Shown piece after piece: positions 9,612 through 17,890 of a DNA stretch of 64,000 bases. Below the pieces are notes generated by a model that saw only the letters and a list, made by a program, of their open reading frames with translations, was not told the DNA's origin and did not search any database. The first letter of the stretch is position 1, and the number at the start of each line of letters is the position of its first letter. A program made the position numbers and the translations under genes. The DNA comes from Ochrobactrum teleogrylli (GTDB lineage Bacteria > Pseudomonadota > Alphaproteobacteria > Rhizobiales > Rhizobiaceae), in assembly GCF_006376685.1 (NCBI RefSeq), contig NZ_VEWL01000007.1, forward strand, positions 62,001 to 126,000, given 5' to 3'.

Positions 9612-9654
9612 GCATGGTCTTACCCGAAAAGTCTGCAACTTTTCGGGACCATGC
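9612..9654. repeat. Intergenic palindrome (GCATGGT-CCCGAAAAGT hairpin)
   Basis: Left arms GCATGGT (9612-9618) and CCCGAAAAGT (9623-9632) are exactly complementary to ACTTTTCGGG (9638-9647) and ACCATGC (9648-9654), with a CTGCA loop and a 4-base bulge on the left. It lies in the 181-base gap between the convergent phnM and HAD-hydrolase genes. Similar CCCGAAAAGT palindromes are common in Brucellaceae and other Rhizobiales genomes. It may serve as a bidirectional transcript end. The rest of the gap has no gene. Confidence 0.75.
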
Positions 9655-9725
9655 TTCAAGTACACTCCGCTCCGGTTCTCGAACTCCACCATTTTCGGGT
9701 CGCCATAACCAGAATTTCGTCGCGC

Positions 9726-10406
9726 TTATCCAACCGGCATCGGCTCTGCTGCGGCAAGGCTAAGCTTGCCGTCGTCGGCCACGTTCAACTCGAACTCGCG
9801 ATAGCTGTTTATGCTGCGATGCGAGGTCTGCGGTGAATGTGGATGCGTTGCCGTGACGACGACCACGCAAGCGCCAGCCGTTTCGCCTGCGACGATGCCA
9901 GCCGGAGCGTCTTCGAACACCAGACAGCGATGTGGATCGAAACCAAGCTTCTTTGCGCCCAGCTGGAAGCATTCGGGGCTCGGCTTGCCGCGCTCGACAT
10001 CTTCTGCCGAAACAATGGTTTTCGGCAGCGGCAGTCCGGCTGCCTTGATGCGGCGTCGGGCCAGCTCAAGCGGGGCGGATGTGACAATCGCCCAGCGATC
10101 TTCCGGTAGGGCCTTCAGAAAATCGCAGACACCGTCGATCGGAACGATACCATCCAGATCGGCCATTTCAGCTTCCAGCAGGATCGCCGCTTCCTGATCG
10201 GGGTCAAGGCCGAGATCAAGGCGGCGAACGGTATCGACTGCGCGTACGCCATGAATGGTCGGCAGAAATGTAACCGGATCGATCCCGTGGCGCTTGGCCC
10301 ATTCTCCCCAGACGCGCTCTGTCGCCGCAATGGAGCTGAGGATCGTGCCGTCCATGTCAAACAGGAAGGCATCGAAGGTTTTGCCGAAGGGAGAAAGGGA
10401 GGACAC
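9726..10406 (-). CDS. HAD-superfamily (IA) sugar-phosphate phosphatase-like hydrolase
   Basis: A 226-residue haloacid dehalogenase-like phosphatase with all four motifs: nucleophile DMDGT near residue 17, IVTSAP (motif II), Lys in GKPSPECF (motif III) and VFEDAPAG (motif IV). The helical cap between motifs I and II is of the subclass I type, as in beta-phosphoglucomutase and the glycerol or sugar phosphatases of the YfbT/GPP group. The substrate is unknown. It converges on phnM and could in principle act on a phosphorylated sugar there, but it is on the other strand and no link is shown. Confidence 0.88.
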   Translation of the reverse strand: MSSLSPFGKTFDAFLFDMDGTILSSIAATERVWGEWAKRHGIDPVTFLPTIHGVRAVDTVRRLDLGLDPDQEAAILLEAEMADLDGIVPIDGVCDFLKALPEDRWAIVTSAPLELARRRIKAAGLPLPKTIVSAEDVERGKPSPECFQLGAKKLGFDPHRCLVFEDAPAGIVAGETAGACVVVVTATHPHSPQTSHRSINSYREFELNVADDGKLSLAAAEPMPVG

Positions 10407-10700
10407 GCCGGATTTCCTTGAATGAATGAGAAAAGAATCGGAAGAAATGCTTTAGTACGCGATCATAATGCGCAAATGCGACCAAAGTCACAGTCTTTGG
10501 CATATAACGGCGCTGGTTGGCGCTGAACGCGATAAACTCCTATATAGGTGCAAAGCGAAACCCAACCCGCAAAACTTGAACATTTTGCCCAACTGTGGCT
10601 TTTTGCGCCGTTCCAGTGCCAGATTGGGACCAAATTGCCTGCAATCGAGCCGATTGCTCTGAAACGCTCCATGAATCGCCTTCTCAGGATTTATGCCTAA

Positions 10701-11714
10701 ATGACTGATGTACCGTCGAAAAATCGCAACTATCCGGACTATCGCTTCGCCGTTGCGCCGATGATCGATTGGAGTGACAGACATTGCAGGTATCTTCACC
10801 GGCTCTTTTCGAAGCGCGCTTTGCTTTATACGGAAATGGTTGTGGCGGATGCGGCGATCCATGGTCCGCGCGATCGTCTGCTCGGTTTTGATGCGGCAGA
10901 ACATCCAATCGCCTTGCAGCTCGGTGGGTCCGATCCGGTGAAGCTTGCAGAAGCGGCAAAGATCGGGATCGGCTTTGGATATGACGAGATCAACCTCAAT
11001 GTCGGCTGCCCATCGGATCGCGTCCAGTCGGGCACGTTCGGCGCTTGCCTGATGCAGACGCCCGAAGTCGTGGCGCGCTGTGTCGAAGCGATGAAGGCGG
11101 CTGTTTCCGTGCCGGTCACGGTCAAGTGTCGTATCGGCGTCGATGATCAGGACCCGGAAGTGGCGCTCGATGCGCTGGTCGATCTGGCGCTTGCCGCAGG
11201 CGCCGACGCCTTGTGGGTGCATGCACGCAAGGCGTGGCTGAAAGGGCTGTCACCGAAGGAAAACCGCGAAATTCCGCCGCTGGATTATGATCGTGTCTAT
11301 CGCCTGAAGCAGCGTCTTGGCGATGTTTTCTTCGGTATCAACGGCGGTATTACCACGCTTGATGAAGCCAAAACGCATCTGGAACAGATGGATGGTGTGA
11401 TGCTCGGACGCGCTGCCTATCACAATCCCGCTTTGTTGGCTGAAGTGGATGCCCGTCTGTTTGGCGATGAACCTGTCGCGGTTGAAATGGCGGATATTAT
11501 CGAAGCCATGTGCGACTATACCGACCGGCATATCGCATCGGGCGGCAGGCTTTCCCATGTCAGCCGCCATATGGTGGGCCTGTTCAGCGGCCTGCCGGGG
11601 GCACGCCGCTGGCGCCAGATGCTGTCCACCGACGCGACGAAGCCGGATGCTACCAGCGCTGTGCTGCGTGAAGCCTATGCTGTTGTAACCGAAGCCAGTG
11701 CCGAAGCGGCTTAA
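10701..11714 (+). CDS. dusA: tRNA-dihydrouridine synthase A
   Basis: A 337-residue flavin-dependent TIM-barrel enzyme that reduces uridines in the tRNA D-loop. DusA-specific motifs are MIDWSDRHCRYLHRLFS (residues 21-37) and NVGCPSDRVQSGTFGACLM (100-118), with catalytic Cys103. The gene is preceded by 294 bases with no other gene. Its stop overlaps the stop of the convergent retropepsin gene by 4 bases. Confidence 0.94.
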   Translation: MTDVPSKNRNYPDYRFAVAPMIDWSDRHCRYLHRLFSKRALLYTEMVVADAAIHGPRDRLLGFDAAEHPIALQLGGSDPVKLAEAAKIGIGFGYDEINLNVGCPSDRVQSGTFGACLMQTPEVVARCVEAMKAAVSVPVTVKCRIGVDDQDPEVALDALVDLALAAGADALWVHARKAWLKGLSPKENREIPPLDYDRVYRLKQRLGDVFFGINGGITTLDEAKTHLEQMDGVMLGRAAYHNPALLAEVDARLFGDEPVAVEMADIIEAMCDYTDRHIASGGRLSHVSRHMVGLFSGLPGARRWRQMLSTDATKPDATSAVLREAYAVVTEASAEAA

Positions 11715-12415
11715 TCGATCAGGATCAACTGATCGCCGCGCACCGTAAAGCCGCCCAGCGTCTGCAGGAAATTCATGCCGAGCAGGCTGCCGGTCATGAG
11801 GCCTTCCTTGGTGACCATGGCGCGGATGTTTTGGCGTTCGATGTTGCCGATTTGCAAATTCGCGATAGTGATGCTGGCGGCGGAAGCGGTGCCATTGGCT
11901 GTCATCACCGGGACATTATAGTTGAGCGACGCGGTATCCAGACCCGCGCGCTCCGCGTCTTGCTGTGAGAGCACGACGGAAGATGCGCCCGTATCGACCA
12001 GAAAATGCACGCGCGCGCCGTTGACGCGACCATTCACTTCGAAATGGCCATTGGCGGCTTTGGCGAGTGTGACGGTCAGCGACCCTTCGGCGTTTCGTCC
12101 GGAAATCGGGCTGCCGGGAATAAGGCCTGCGGTAATTCGGCTGGCAGCATCCTGAAGGTCGTAGCGGTACTGATAGCCTGCAACGAGACCGAGAATAATC
12201 ACCGCCCAGACCGCCATATTACGTGCGAAATCCGAAAGCTTGATGCCGGAGCCGAGCAGACCGGCGGCGAGAACCACGCCCCATATGCCAAGATAGGCTG
12301 CGCGGGCGAAGACATCATTGTCGAGCCCCATCGTGGTGCCGCTGTCATTATTGGACATCAGCAGCAGAGCGACAATTGCGACAGCGGCAATAACGAGCCA
12401 GAAGAAACGCCCCAT
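11711..12415 (-). CDS. Membrane-anchored clan AA (retropepsin-like) aspartic protease, TIGR02281 type
   Basis: A 234-residue protein with three predicted membrane segments (about residues 4-20, 38-55 and 66-82), then a soluble domain holding a single aspartic-protease motif, DTGASS, at residues 141-146. One DTG per chain means it must dimerise, as in retropepsins. The catalytic domain is likely periplasmic. Related rickettsial and rhizobial proteins are known, but the substrates are not established. It starts with an ATGA overlap on the upstream DUF1289 gene, so the two are translationally coupled. Confidence 0.85.
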   Translation of the reverse strand: MGRFFWLVIAAVAIVALLLMSNNDSGTTMGLDNDVFARAAYLGIWGVVLAAGLLGSGIKLSDFARNMAVWAVIILGLVAGYQYRYDLQDAASRITAGLIPGSPISGRNAEGSLTVTLAKAANGHFEVNGRVNGARVHFLVDTGASSVVLSQQDAERAGLDTASLNYNVPVMTANGTASAASITIANLQIGNIERQNIRAMVTKEGLMTGSLLGMNFLQTLGGFTVRGDQLILID

Positions 12416-12609
12416 CAGCCTACTTTCTTTTCAATGAGAATTTCATGCCGGTCGGGCAGAAGCGATAGCACCGTGATCTGCTCTTCGGCGCTCATCCGGG
12501 ACCAGCGCGTGATTTCATCAAGCGTGCGCGCGCAACCGAGACAAAAGCCGGTTTCTGCGTCCATCGTGCATATCAATATGCAGGGTGATTTGATTGTCGC
12601 CGTGTTCAT
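12415..12609 (-). CDS. DUF1289 small cysteine-rich protein
   Basis: A 64-residue protein with four cysteines in a C-x3-C and C-x2-C arrangement (C10, C14, C23, C26) and the family core [10 protein letters not shown] ... [11 protein letters not shown] ... W. It may bind a metal or an Fe-S cluster; no biochemical role is established. It lies 18 bases after cobS and overlaps the protease start by 4 bases, so it probably belongs to the cobS-DUF1289-protease operon. Confidence 0.85.
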   Translation of the reverse strand: MNTATIKSPCILICTMDAETGFCLGCARTLDEITRWSRMSAEEQITVLSLLPDRHEILIEKKVG

Positions 12610-12627
12610 GCATGAAATGTGGTTGCA

Positions 12628-13440
12628 TTACAGGGCCATGACAAGCCCGATCAACACCGCAAGCGACGCGATTTGTTGCGCAGCGCCCAAAGTATCGCCC
12701 GTCTGCCCGCCGATTTTCGACATGCACAGCCGGGCGAAACCGACAAGCAGCAGCGTCACAAGAACAAGCGCATTGATGACGGACGGGACGCCGCCTGAAG
12801 GGATCAGCCCCGCCGCCAGAATAACGAAACCCAGCGCCGCGCCGCAAACGACCGTTTCCCAACTTGGCGCACCAACGCTGTCCGCAAGCCCGCCGGGGCG
12901 GGCGGAGGGCAGGCTATGCCAGAAGGCGAGCATGGCCGAACGGCTCGCCGCTTCGCAGGCGATGAGCGCAAGCAATGCATAGCCGGGGCCTGCGCGCTCT
13001 ATAATAGCGGCCAGAAGCGAAGCCTTGATGCCCACCCACGTGATGAGCGTGAGGGCGGCAAACGTGCCGATGCGCGAATCCTTCATGATATCGAGCCGAC
13101 GGTCCGGCGTTGCGCCGCCGAAGAAGCCATCAGCCGTGTCGCCGAGGCCGTCTTCATGCAGCGCGCCGGTCATGGCTGCCAGCGCGCCGATTACGATAAA
13201 CCCGCAGGCGAGGGCCGGCAGATGCAGTGAATTGGCGACCATCAGCGCGATGCCTGCAAGCAGGCCCAGCACAGCACCGGCAAGCGGGAAGGCGCGTGCA
13301 TTGCGCAATAGCGAATCGTCCGTGTTTTCAAACCAGCTTCGCGGAAGCGGCAGACGGCTCAGAAAGCCGAGCGACCGGATTGTATCGCCTATGAAACCAT
13401 TTTTCTGCAAACGACTGCTCCGCAACACTTTATCGCCCAA
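12628..13440 (-). CDS. cobS: Adenosylcobinamide-GDP ribazoletransferase (cobalamin synthase)
   Basis: A 270-residue polytopic inner-membrane protein. The family signature [15 protein letters not shown] is present near residue 95, with acidic residues that bind Mg2+. It joins adenosylcobinamide-GDP to alpha-ribazole in the last steps of vitamin B12 synthesis. It is divergent from cobT, which makes the alpha-ribazole phosphate used in the same lower-ligand branch. I looked for a cobalamin riboswitch in the 133-base gap and saw none. Confidence 0.94.
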   Translation of the reverse strand: MGDKVLRSSRLQKNGFIGDTIRSLGFLSRLPLPRSWFENTDDSLLRNARAFPLAGAVLGLLAGIALMVANSLHLPALACGFIVIGALAAMTGALHEDGLGDTADGFFGGATPDRRLDIMKDSRIGTFAALTLITWVGIKASLLAAIIERAGPGYALLALIACEAASRSAMLAFWHSLPSARPGGLADSVGAPSWETVVCGAALGFVILAAGLIPSGGVPSVINALVLVTLLLVGFARLCMSKIGGQTGDTLGAAQQIASLAVLIGLVMAL

Positions 13441-13573
13441 AGAAGGGTTCGGGGCTCGCGATATTTCGCCTCAAGGGCCATTGGCTCGAAGAGGTGATTT
13501 GAAAAATTGTGTCAGTGCTTATAGGACGTGCCAAACAGATTTGCATCTCCCATGATCGATTGGACTGAACGAT

Positions 13574-14596
13574 ATGAGCGCCAGTGGCCTTCCTTTTGAC
13601 GATTTTCGTGAACTGATCCGCAATCTGCCCGGTCCCGATCTGGGTGCGGAAAGGGCCGTGCGCGAGCGCGAGGTAACTCTGACCAAGCCTGCCGGTTCGC
13701 TGGGGCGTCTTGAAGACATCGCAGCCTGGCTCGCCGCATGGACCGGAAAGCGCACGCCGCAGATCAACCGCCCGCTGGTCGCGGTGTTTGCTGGCAATCA
13801 CGGTGTCACGGCAAAGAACATTACGCCATTTCCGTCGAGCGTCACGGCGCAGATGGTTGAGAATTTTGCGGCAGGTGGTGCGGCTATCAACCAGATCTGC
13901 ATTGCCAATGATCTGGGCCTGAAGGTTTTCGATCTGGCGCTGGAGCATCCGACGGCAGACATCACCGAAGAACCGGCCATGGATGAGCGCACCTGCGCGG
14001 CGACCATGGCTTTCGGCATGGAGGCGATTGCCGGCGGCACCGATCTTCTCTGCATCGGTGAAATGGGTATCGGCAACACGACCATTGCGGCGGCTATCGC
14101 GCTCGCTTTGTTTGGTGGCACGGCGGAAGACTGGGTGGGGCCGGGCACAGGTTCTACGGGTGATCTGTTGCAGCGCAAACTTGCAGCCGTTCGTCAGGCG
14201 GTTGCGTTGCATCAGGCGCATCTGAAAGATCCGCTTGAAGTGCTGCGCCGCCTCGGCGGGCGTGAAATTGCAGCCATGGCAGGCGCAATTCTGGCCGCTC
14301 GCATGGAAAAAATCCCGGTCATTATCGACGGTTTCGTCGCCTCTTCGGCTGCGGCGATACTCTATGCGGCAAATCCGGAAGCAATCGATCACTGCCTGTT
14401 CGGCCACGTGTCGGCTGAGCCGGGGCATCGTCTGCTGCTGGCAAAGCTTGGCAAGGAGCCGCTACTCGATCTCGGCATGCGTTTGGGTGAAGGCACCGGT
14501 GCCGCACTCGCCGCCAGCATCGTCAAGGCGGCGGCACAATGCCATAGCGGCATGGCAACCTTCGAGCAGGCCGGTGTAGCCTCCGCGAAGCACTAA
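13574..14596 (+). CDS. cobT: Nicotinate-nucleotide-dimethylbenzimidazole phosphoribosyltransferase
   Basis: A 340-residue enzyme that transfers phosphoribose from nicotinate mononucleotide to dimethylbenzimidazole, activating the lower ligand of cobalamin. Motifs include LTKPAGSLGRLE (residues 35-46), VFAGNHGVT (74-82), MGIGNTTIAAAI and the C-terminal LGEGTGAALA with the expected catalytic Glu. In alphaproteobacterial naming this gene is sometimes cobU. It is divergent from cobS and ends in a clear terminator. Confidence 0.94.
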   Translation: MSASGLPFDDFRELIRNLPGPDLGAERAVREREVTLTKPAGSLGRLEDIAAWLAAWTGKRTPQINRPLVAVFAGNHGVTAKNITPFPSSVTAQMVENFAAGGAAINQICIANDLGLKVFDLALEHPTADITEEPAMDERTCAATMAFGMEAIAGGTDLLCIGEMGIGNTTIAAAIALALFGGTAEDWVGPGTGSTGDLLQRKLAAVRQAVALHQAHLKDPLEVLRRLGGREIAAMAGAILAARMEKIPVIIDGFVASSAAAILYAANPEAIDHCLFGHVSAEPGHRLLLAKLGKEPLLDLGMRLGEGTGAALAASIVKAAAQCHSGMATFEQAGVASAKH

Positions 14597-14604
14597 CAAC
14601 AACA

Positions 14605-14629
14605 AAAAGCCCGGCGCTGCCGGGCTTTT
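14605..14629 (+). terminator. Intrinsic terminator after cobT
   Basis: The arms AAAAGCCCGGC and GCCGGGCTTTT pair perfectly around a 3-base loop nine bases after the cobT stop, followed by a T-rich run. The A-rich left arm means it can also end the convergent lrp-family transcript. Confidence 0.9.
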
Positions 14630-14654
14630 CATTTTCATTTCAAAGACTGGGAGG

Positions 14655-15134
14655 TCAATTATTTTCCTTATCCAGCACCATGTAGTCGAGCGGCAGCTCG
14701 GTCGTGTACTTGATCTGCTCCATCGCGAAGGATGACGACACGTCGCGGATTTCGATCTTGCTGATCAGGCGCTTGTAGAAGGCGTCATAGGCCGCAATAT
14801 CCGGTACAGCGACACGCAGAAGATAATCGACATCGCCGCTCATGCGGTAGAATTCGATAACCTCAGGGAATTCCTGCACCACTTCCGAGAAGCGCTTCAG
14901 CCATTCATGGCTGTGCGAGCTGGTGCGCACCGATACGAACACCGTTACACGCGCATTGACGCGGATCGGATCGAGGATCGCCACACGGCGCTTGATGACA
15001 CCATCTTCTTCAAGCTTCTGGATACGACGCCAGCAAGGCGTTGTGGAAAGGCCAACCTTCTTGGCAACGTCTGCCACTGCCAATGTTGCGTCTTCCTGCA
15101 ATAAGCGCAGTATTTTTCTGTCGAGCCTGTCCAT
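14655..15134 (-). CDS. Lrp/AsnC-family transcriptional regulator
   Basis: A 159-residue protein with an N-terminal winged helix-turn-helix (residues 1-60; LDRKILRLLQEDA, then VGLSTTPCWRRIQKLE) and a C-terminal RAM ligand-binding domain including the GDVDYLLRV strand. Such regulators form octamers and respond to amino acids. It is a single gene with no partner on either side, so the target cannot be inferred by position. It converges on cobT across a shared terminator. Confidence 0.93.
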   Translation of the reverse strand: MDRLDRKILRLLQEDATLAVADVAKKVGLSTTPCWRRIQKLEEDGVIKRRVAILDPIRVNARVTVFVSVRTSSHSHEWLKRFSEVVQEFPEVIEFYRMSGDVDYLLRVAVPDIAAYDAFYKRLISKIEIRDVSSSFAMEQIKYTTELPLDYMVLDKENN

Positions 15135-15262
15135 GCGTTTCCGTTCCCGGTTTTAGAAATCGTTTCCCGAACTTTACGAGTGTGCGAAACGTCATACCTT
15201 ATGATGTGCTATCGGCAGAAGTTACAGGAAAAATATTCTTATGAGAAGCAATCCAGTAAAAT

Positions 15263-15928
15263 TTATTTATCGTCGCAGATGAGGCTTCGCACTTTTGCCT
15301 GAACAATAGGCACAACCTCTTCATCGAACCATGGATTGCGTTTCAGCCAGCCGCTGTTTCGCCAGGAAGGATGAGGCAGCGGAAGCACGATCCGTCCTGC
15401 CTTGTTGGGCGTTTCAATGAAGTGACGCCAGTTCTTCACTGTTTCGGTCAGGTTGCGTCCGCGATAGTCGGGCAAGTGGTAAGCCAGCGCATATTGCCCC
15501 ACTACCAGAACGAACTCCAATTGCGGCATGGAAGCAAAGACCCGGTCATGCCAAGTCATACGGCATTCGCGGCGCGGGGGCAGGTCGCCGCCATGCTTGT
15601 CATAGCCGGGAAAGCAGAAGCCCATGGGAACGATGGCAAACCTGGCCGAATCATAAAACTCCTCACGGGTCGTTCCAAGCCATTGCCGCAGGCGGTCGCC
15701 GGAAGGATCGTTAAAGGGCAGGGACGTATTGTGCACGCGGATACCCGGCGCCTGACCGCAGATCGCGACACGCGCCGTATTGGAGACAATACAGACAGGA
15801 TTGGGCTCATGTGGCAGCGGTGGCTGAAACAGCGGCTCATCGCGGCAGATGCGGCAGGCTTTGATCGATTGGCTGAGCGTGATCAGGTCTTCCACGAAGC
15901 TTCGCTCCGGATTTCGGGATGTCGTCAT
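15263..15928 (-). CDS. Uracil-DNA glycosylase superfamily protein, probable Fe-S type
   Basis: A 221-residue protein with the glycosylase core motifs GQAPGIRVHNTSLPF (motif A region, about residue 76) and LPLPHPSWRN near residue 190. Two cysteine pairs, C25-x2-C28 and a later C-x16-C, match the spacing of 4Fe-4S ligands in family 4/5 uracil-DNA glycosylases. It would excise uracil or another damaged base from DNA. Its ATG overlaps the stop of the upstream thermonuclease by 4 bases, suggesting coupled expression. Confidence 0.82.
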   Translation of the reverse strand: MTTSRNPERSFVEDLITLSQSIKACRICRDEPLFQPPLPHEPNPVCIVSNTARVAICGQAPGIRVHNTSLPFNDPSGDRLRQWLGTTREEFYDSARFAIVPMGFCFPGYDKHGGDLPPRRECRMTWHDRVFASMPQLEFVLVVGQYALAYHLPDYRGRNLTETVKNWRHFIETPNKAGRIVLPLPHPSWRNSGWLKRNPWFDEEVVPIVQAKVRSLICDDK

Positions 15929-16602
15929 TGGAAACGGTCGATGAAGGCGGCGATACGCTCCTTAATATAGTAAACGAAAGCGTCGATACTATTGCGGTCC
16001 AGCGATGAGGTCTCGCTCCCCGTCTGCGCATCCTTATCCTCGCGCGGATTTTCCTTCCGCCATGACGAGGGCTTCTCGAAACGCCCTGCCCACATGCCAC
16101 GGCTGTTGCGGCGGGCGTCTGTTTCCTCGCGGTCATAATCGCCATAGGCAAGCGCCCAACCCTGCTGCACCATCCAGCCATTGAGGTCGGTTTCTCCGAG
16201 ATAACAACGCGCCAGGTCGCGGCCATAACGGTCAAAGCCCTCGGTCTCGCAGCGAATCGGTGCCCTTCCGATTCTTGCCCGCAAGAAATTGCGAGCTTCC
16301 TTGCCGCAATCGTAACTATTGCCGTTTCGCTCGCAGCTCTGTGCCATCTCCGGTGCGTCGATACCCTTCAGGCGAATATGCACCTTGTTTATGATTACCG
16401 TATCCCCATCTATGACATAGACCGAGCCATCGCGCGTTTCGGTCGGGCGCTTTTCATTCGGCAAGTATGAAATGCCGATAACGATGGCTGAAAAGAACAA
16501 TAAAGTCAGTATGATGCTGCGAAGACCTCCCATTCCGCTTTTGCGGGTGCCGGAGTTGTTTCGCCTATTGGGGCGCCGATAGGGGCGTCTGTAATTGCGC
16601 AT
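15925..16602 (-). CDS. Membrane-anchored staphylococcal-nuclease-like thermonuclease
   Basis: A 225-residue protein: basic Arg-rich N-terminus (residues 1-20), one hydrophobic segment (about 28-46) acting as signal anchor or signal peptide, then an SNase domain. Recognisable residues are VIDGDTVII, IRLKGIDAPE and the catalytic-arginine stretch DRYGRDLARCY. Four cysteines in the domain suggest disulfides, which fits an exported nuclease. The C-terminal ~50 residues are Glu/Arg-rich. It is the first gene of an operon with the overlapping glycosylase gene. Confidence 0.88.
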   Translation of the reverse strand: MRNYRRPYRRPNRRNNSGTRKSGMGGLRSIILTLLFFSAIVIGISYLPNEKRPTETRDGSVYVIDGDTVIINKVHIRLKGIDAPEMAQSCERNGNSYDCGKEARNFLRARIGRAPIRCETEGFDRYGRDLARCYLGETDLNGWMVQQGWALAYGDYDREETDARRNSRGMWAGRFEKPSSWRKENPREDKDAQTGSETSSLDRNSIDAFVYYIKERIAAFIDRFQ

Positions 16603-17086
16603 GGGATCCGGTTGGTTGCAATCGTCGGTGTCATAGGCGTTCTATTTTATGCGACCCTCAGACGGAAACAATCGTCAGCGTTCTGTTCCATGGGGAGCAT
16701 ATTCAAAGGGATCAACAACAATCGGTTTGTTGTCAAACGGCAACAGTCTTTACCGTTACTTTAGGTTAGAAAGAACTACGGTCATTTTTGCCTATTTCCC
16801 GCCACAAAGGGACATCATCCGTCAAGGAAAGGCAAAAGCCGTCAAACAATCTGGAGCGAAGGCTCCCGCAGGATTAGGCAGGAATGAGCAAGAGCGCGTT
16901 GTTGCAGAGCACACCGATTGCAAGCAAGGGAAACCTTGCCGCCGCCGCTCCGATTCCTTCCAATGATGGTAAGGCTTTTTTCGGCCAAGATCGGGTCTCA
17001 GTCTTGACGAAAAGCGTGGCTATTCTGCCTGTAATGAAATCTTTCTACACGATTTGTGCCAACTATTGTGAAAGACCGGCGTTGTG
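16603..17086. other. Divergent intergenic region between the thermonuclease and exoR
   Basis: This 484-base gap must hold two divergent promoters. Short open frames exist but lack family features and ribosome-binding sites. A small dyad ACAACAA/TTGTTGT lies at 16715-16733, and TTGACG at 17004-17009 is a possible -35 box for exoR without a convincing -10. No RNA gene is recognised. Confidence 0.5.
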
Positions 17087-17878
17087 ATGCGTAGTCGTAG
17101 TTTTTCATATCCTGTTATTGCCATGGCTGTTGGTTTGGCCATCGCCTGCAACAGTGCCTTTGCTTTTGATCTGAACGACGATTCCGAAAAGTCGCGCAGC
17201 CCGTTTGAACTCTTCAAGTTCGGCTTCTCCGCCTATAAGAACGGTCACAAAGACGAGGCGATCAAGGCGCTGCGTTATGCCGCCGAGCGTGGTCATCAGG
17301 GTGCAAAGTGGAAACTGGCGCGCATGTATGCCGATGGCGACGGCGTGGCGGAAAACGATTACGAAGCCTACAAGATTTTCGAAAAGATCGTGCGTGAGGG
17401 TTCCGAACCGGGTTCCGAGAACGATTCCTATGTCGCTGACGCGCTGGTCGCGCTGGCTGGCTATGTGAAACGCGGCATTCCGGGTTCGCCGGTACGCGCC
17501 AATCTTGGTGTCGCCCGCGATCTTTACGTGCAAGCTGCATCGAATTTCGGTGACTCTGCCGCCCAGTTTGAACTTGGCAAGATGCTTCTGTCCGGTGAGG
17601 GCGGAGAGCGCAATTCGGTTCAGGCTGCGCGCTGGTTCCAGCTGGCTGCGAATAAAGGCAATGTCAGCGCTCAGGCCATGCTTGGAAACATGTTGTTTCA
17701 GGCAGGCAAGACCGTGCGCGGGCTGGCTTTCATGACGGCTGCCTCTGAGCGTTGCGCCGCCGAGGATTGCACCTGGATCCGCGAAATGCAGGAACAGGCT
17801 TTCTCAATTGTCGGTGAAGCTGATCGCCGGAATGCTGTGGCTCTTGCGAGCGATATGACGACCAAGGGGTCTTTCTAA
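17087..17878 (+). CDS. exoR: ExoR, periplasmic Sel1-repeat regulator of the ExoS/ChvI (BvrS/BvrR) pathway
   Basis: A 263-residue protein with a signal peptide (residues 1-26, ending AFA) and several Sel1-like repeats, such as FGDSAAQFELGKMLLSGEGG and ALRYAAERGHQGAKWKLARM. Stretches such as ELFKFGFSAYKNG and GLAFMTAA closely match rhizobial ExoR. In Sinorhizobium, ExoR binds the sensor ExoS in the periplasm and holds the two-component system off until proteolysis at low pH; the Brucella counterpart is BvrS/BvrR. The ATG at 17087 is preferred over the GTG immediately before it. The sensor and regulator genes are not in the window. Confidence 0.9.
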   Translation: MRSRSFSYPVIAMAVGLAIACNSAFAFDLNDDSEKSRSPFELFKFGFSAYKNGHKDEAIKALRYAAERGHQGAKWKLARMYADGDGVAENDYEAYKIFEKIVREGSEPGSENDSYVADALVALAGYVKRGIPGSPVRANLGVARDLYVQAASNFGDSAAQFELGKMLLSGEGGERNSVQAARWFQLAANKGNVSAQAMLGNMLFQAGKTVRGLAFMTAASERCAAEDCTWIREMQEQAFSIVGEADRRNAVALASDMTTKGSF

Positions 17879-17890
17879 GCTTTTCCGTTT

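Noticed and set aside
10407-10700. Possible small gene before dusA
   Set aside because: Short frames exist on both strands but none has a good start signal or recognisable family sequence.
13441-13573. Possible cobalamin riboswitch between cobS and cobT
   Set aside because: No B12-box-like element or the expected long multi-stem leader is visible, and the 133-base gap is short for a B12 riboswitch plus two promoters.
16649-17087. Short plus-strand open frames in the thermonuclease-exoR gap
   Set aside because: They have no ribosome-binding site, no hydrophobic or domain pattern and unusual composition, so they look like chance frames in a regulatory region.
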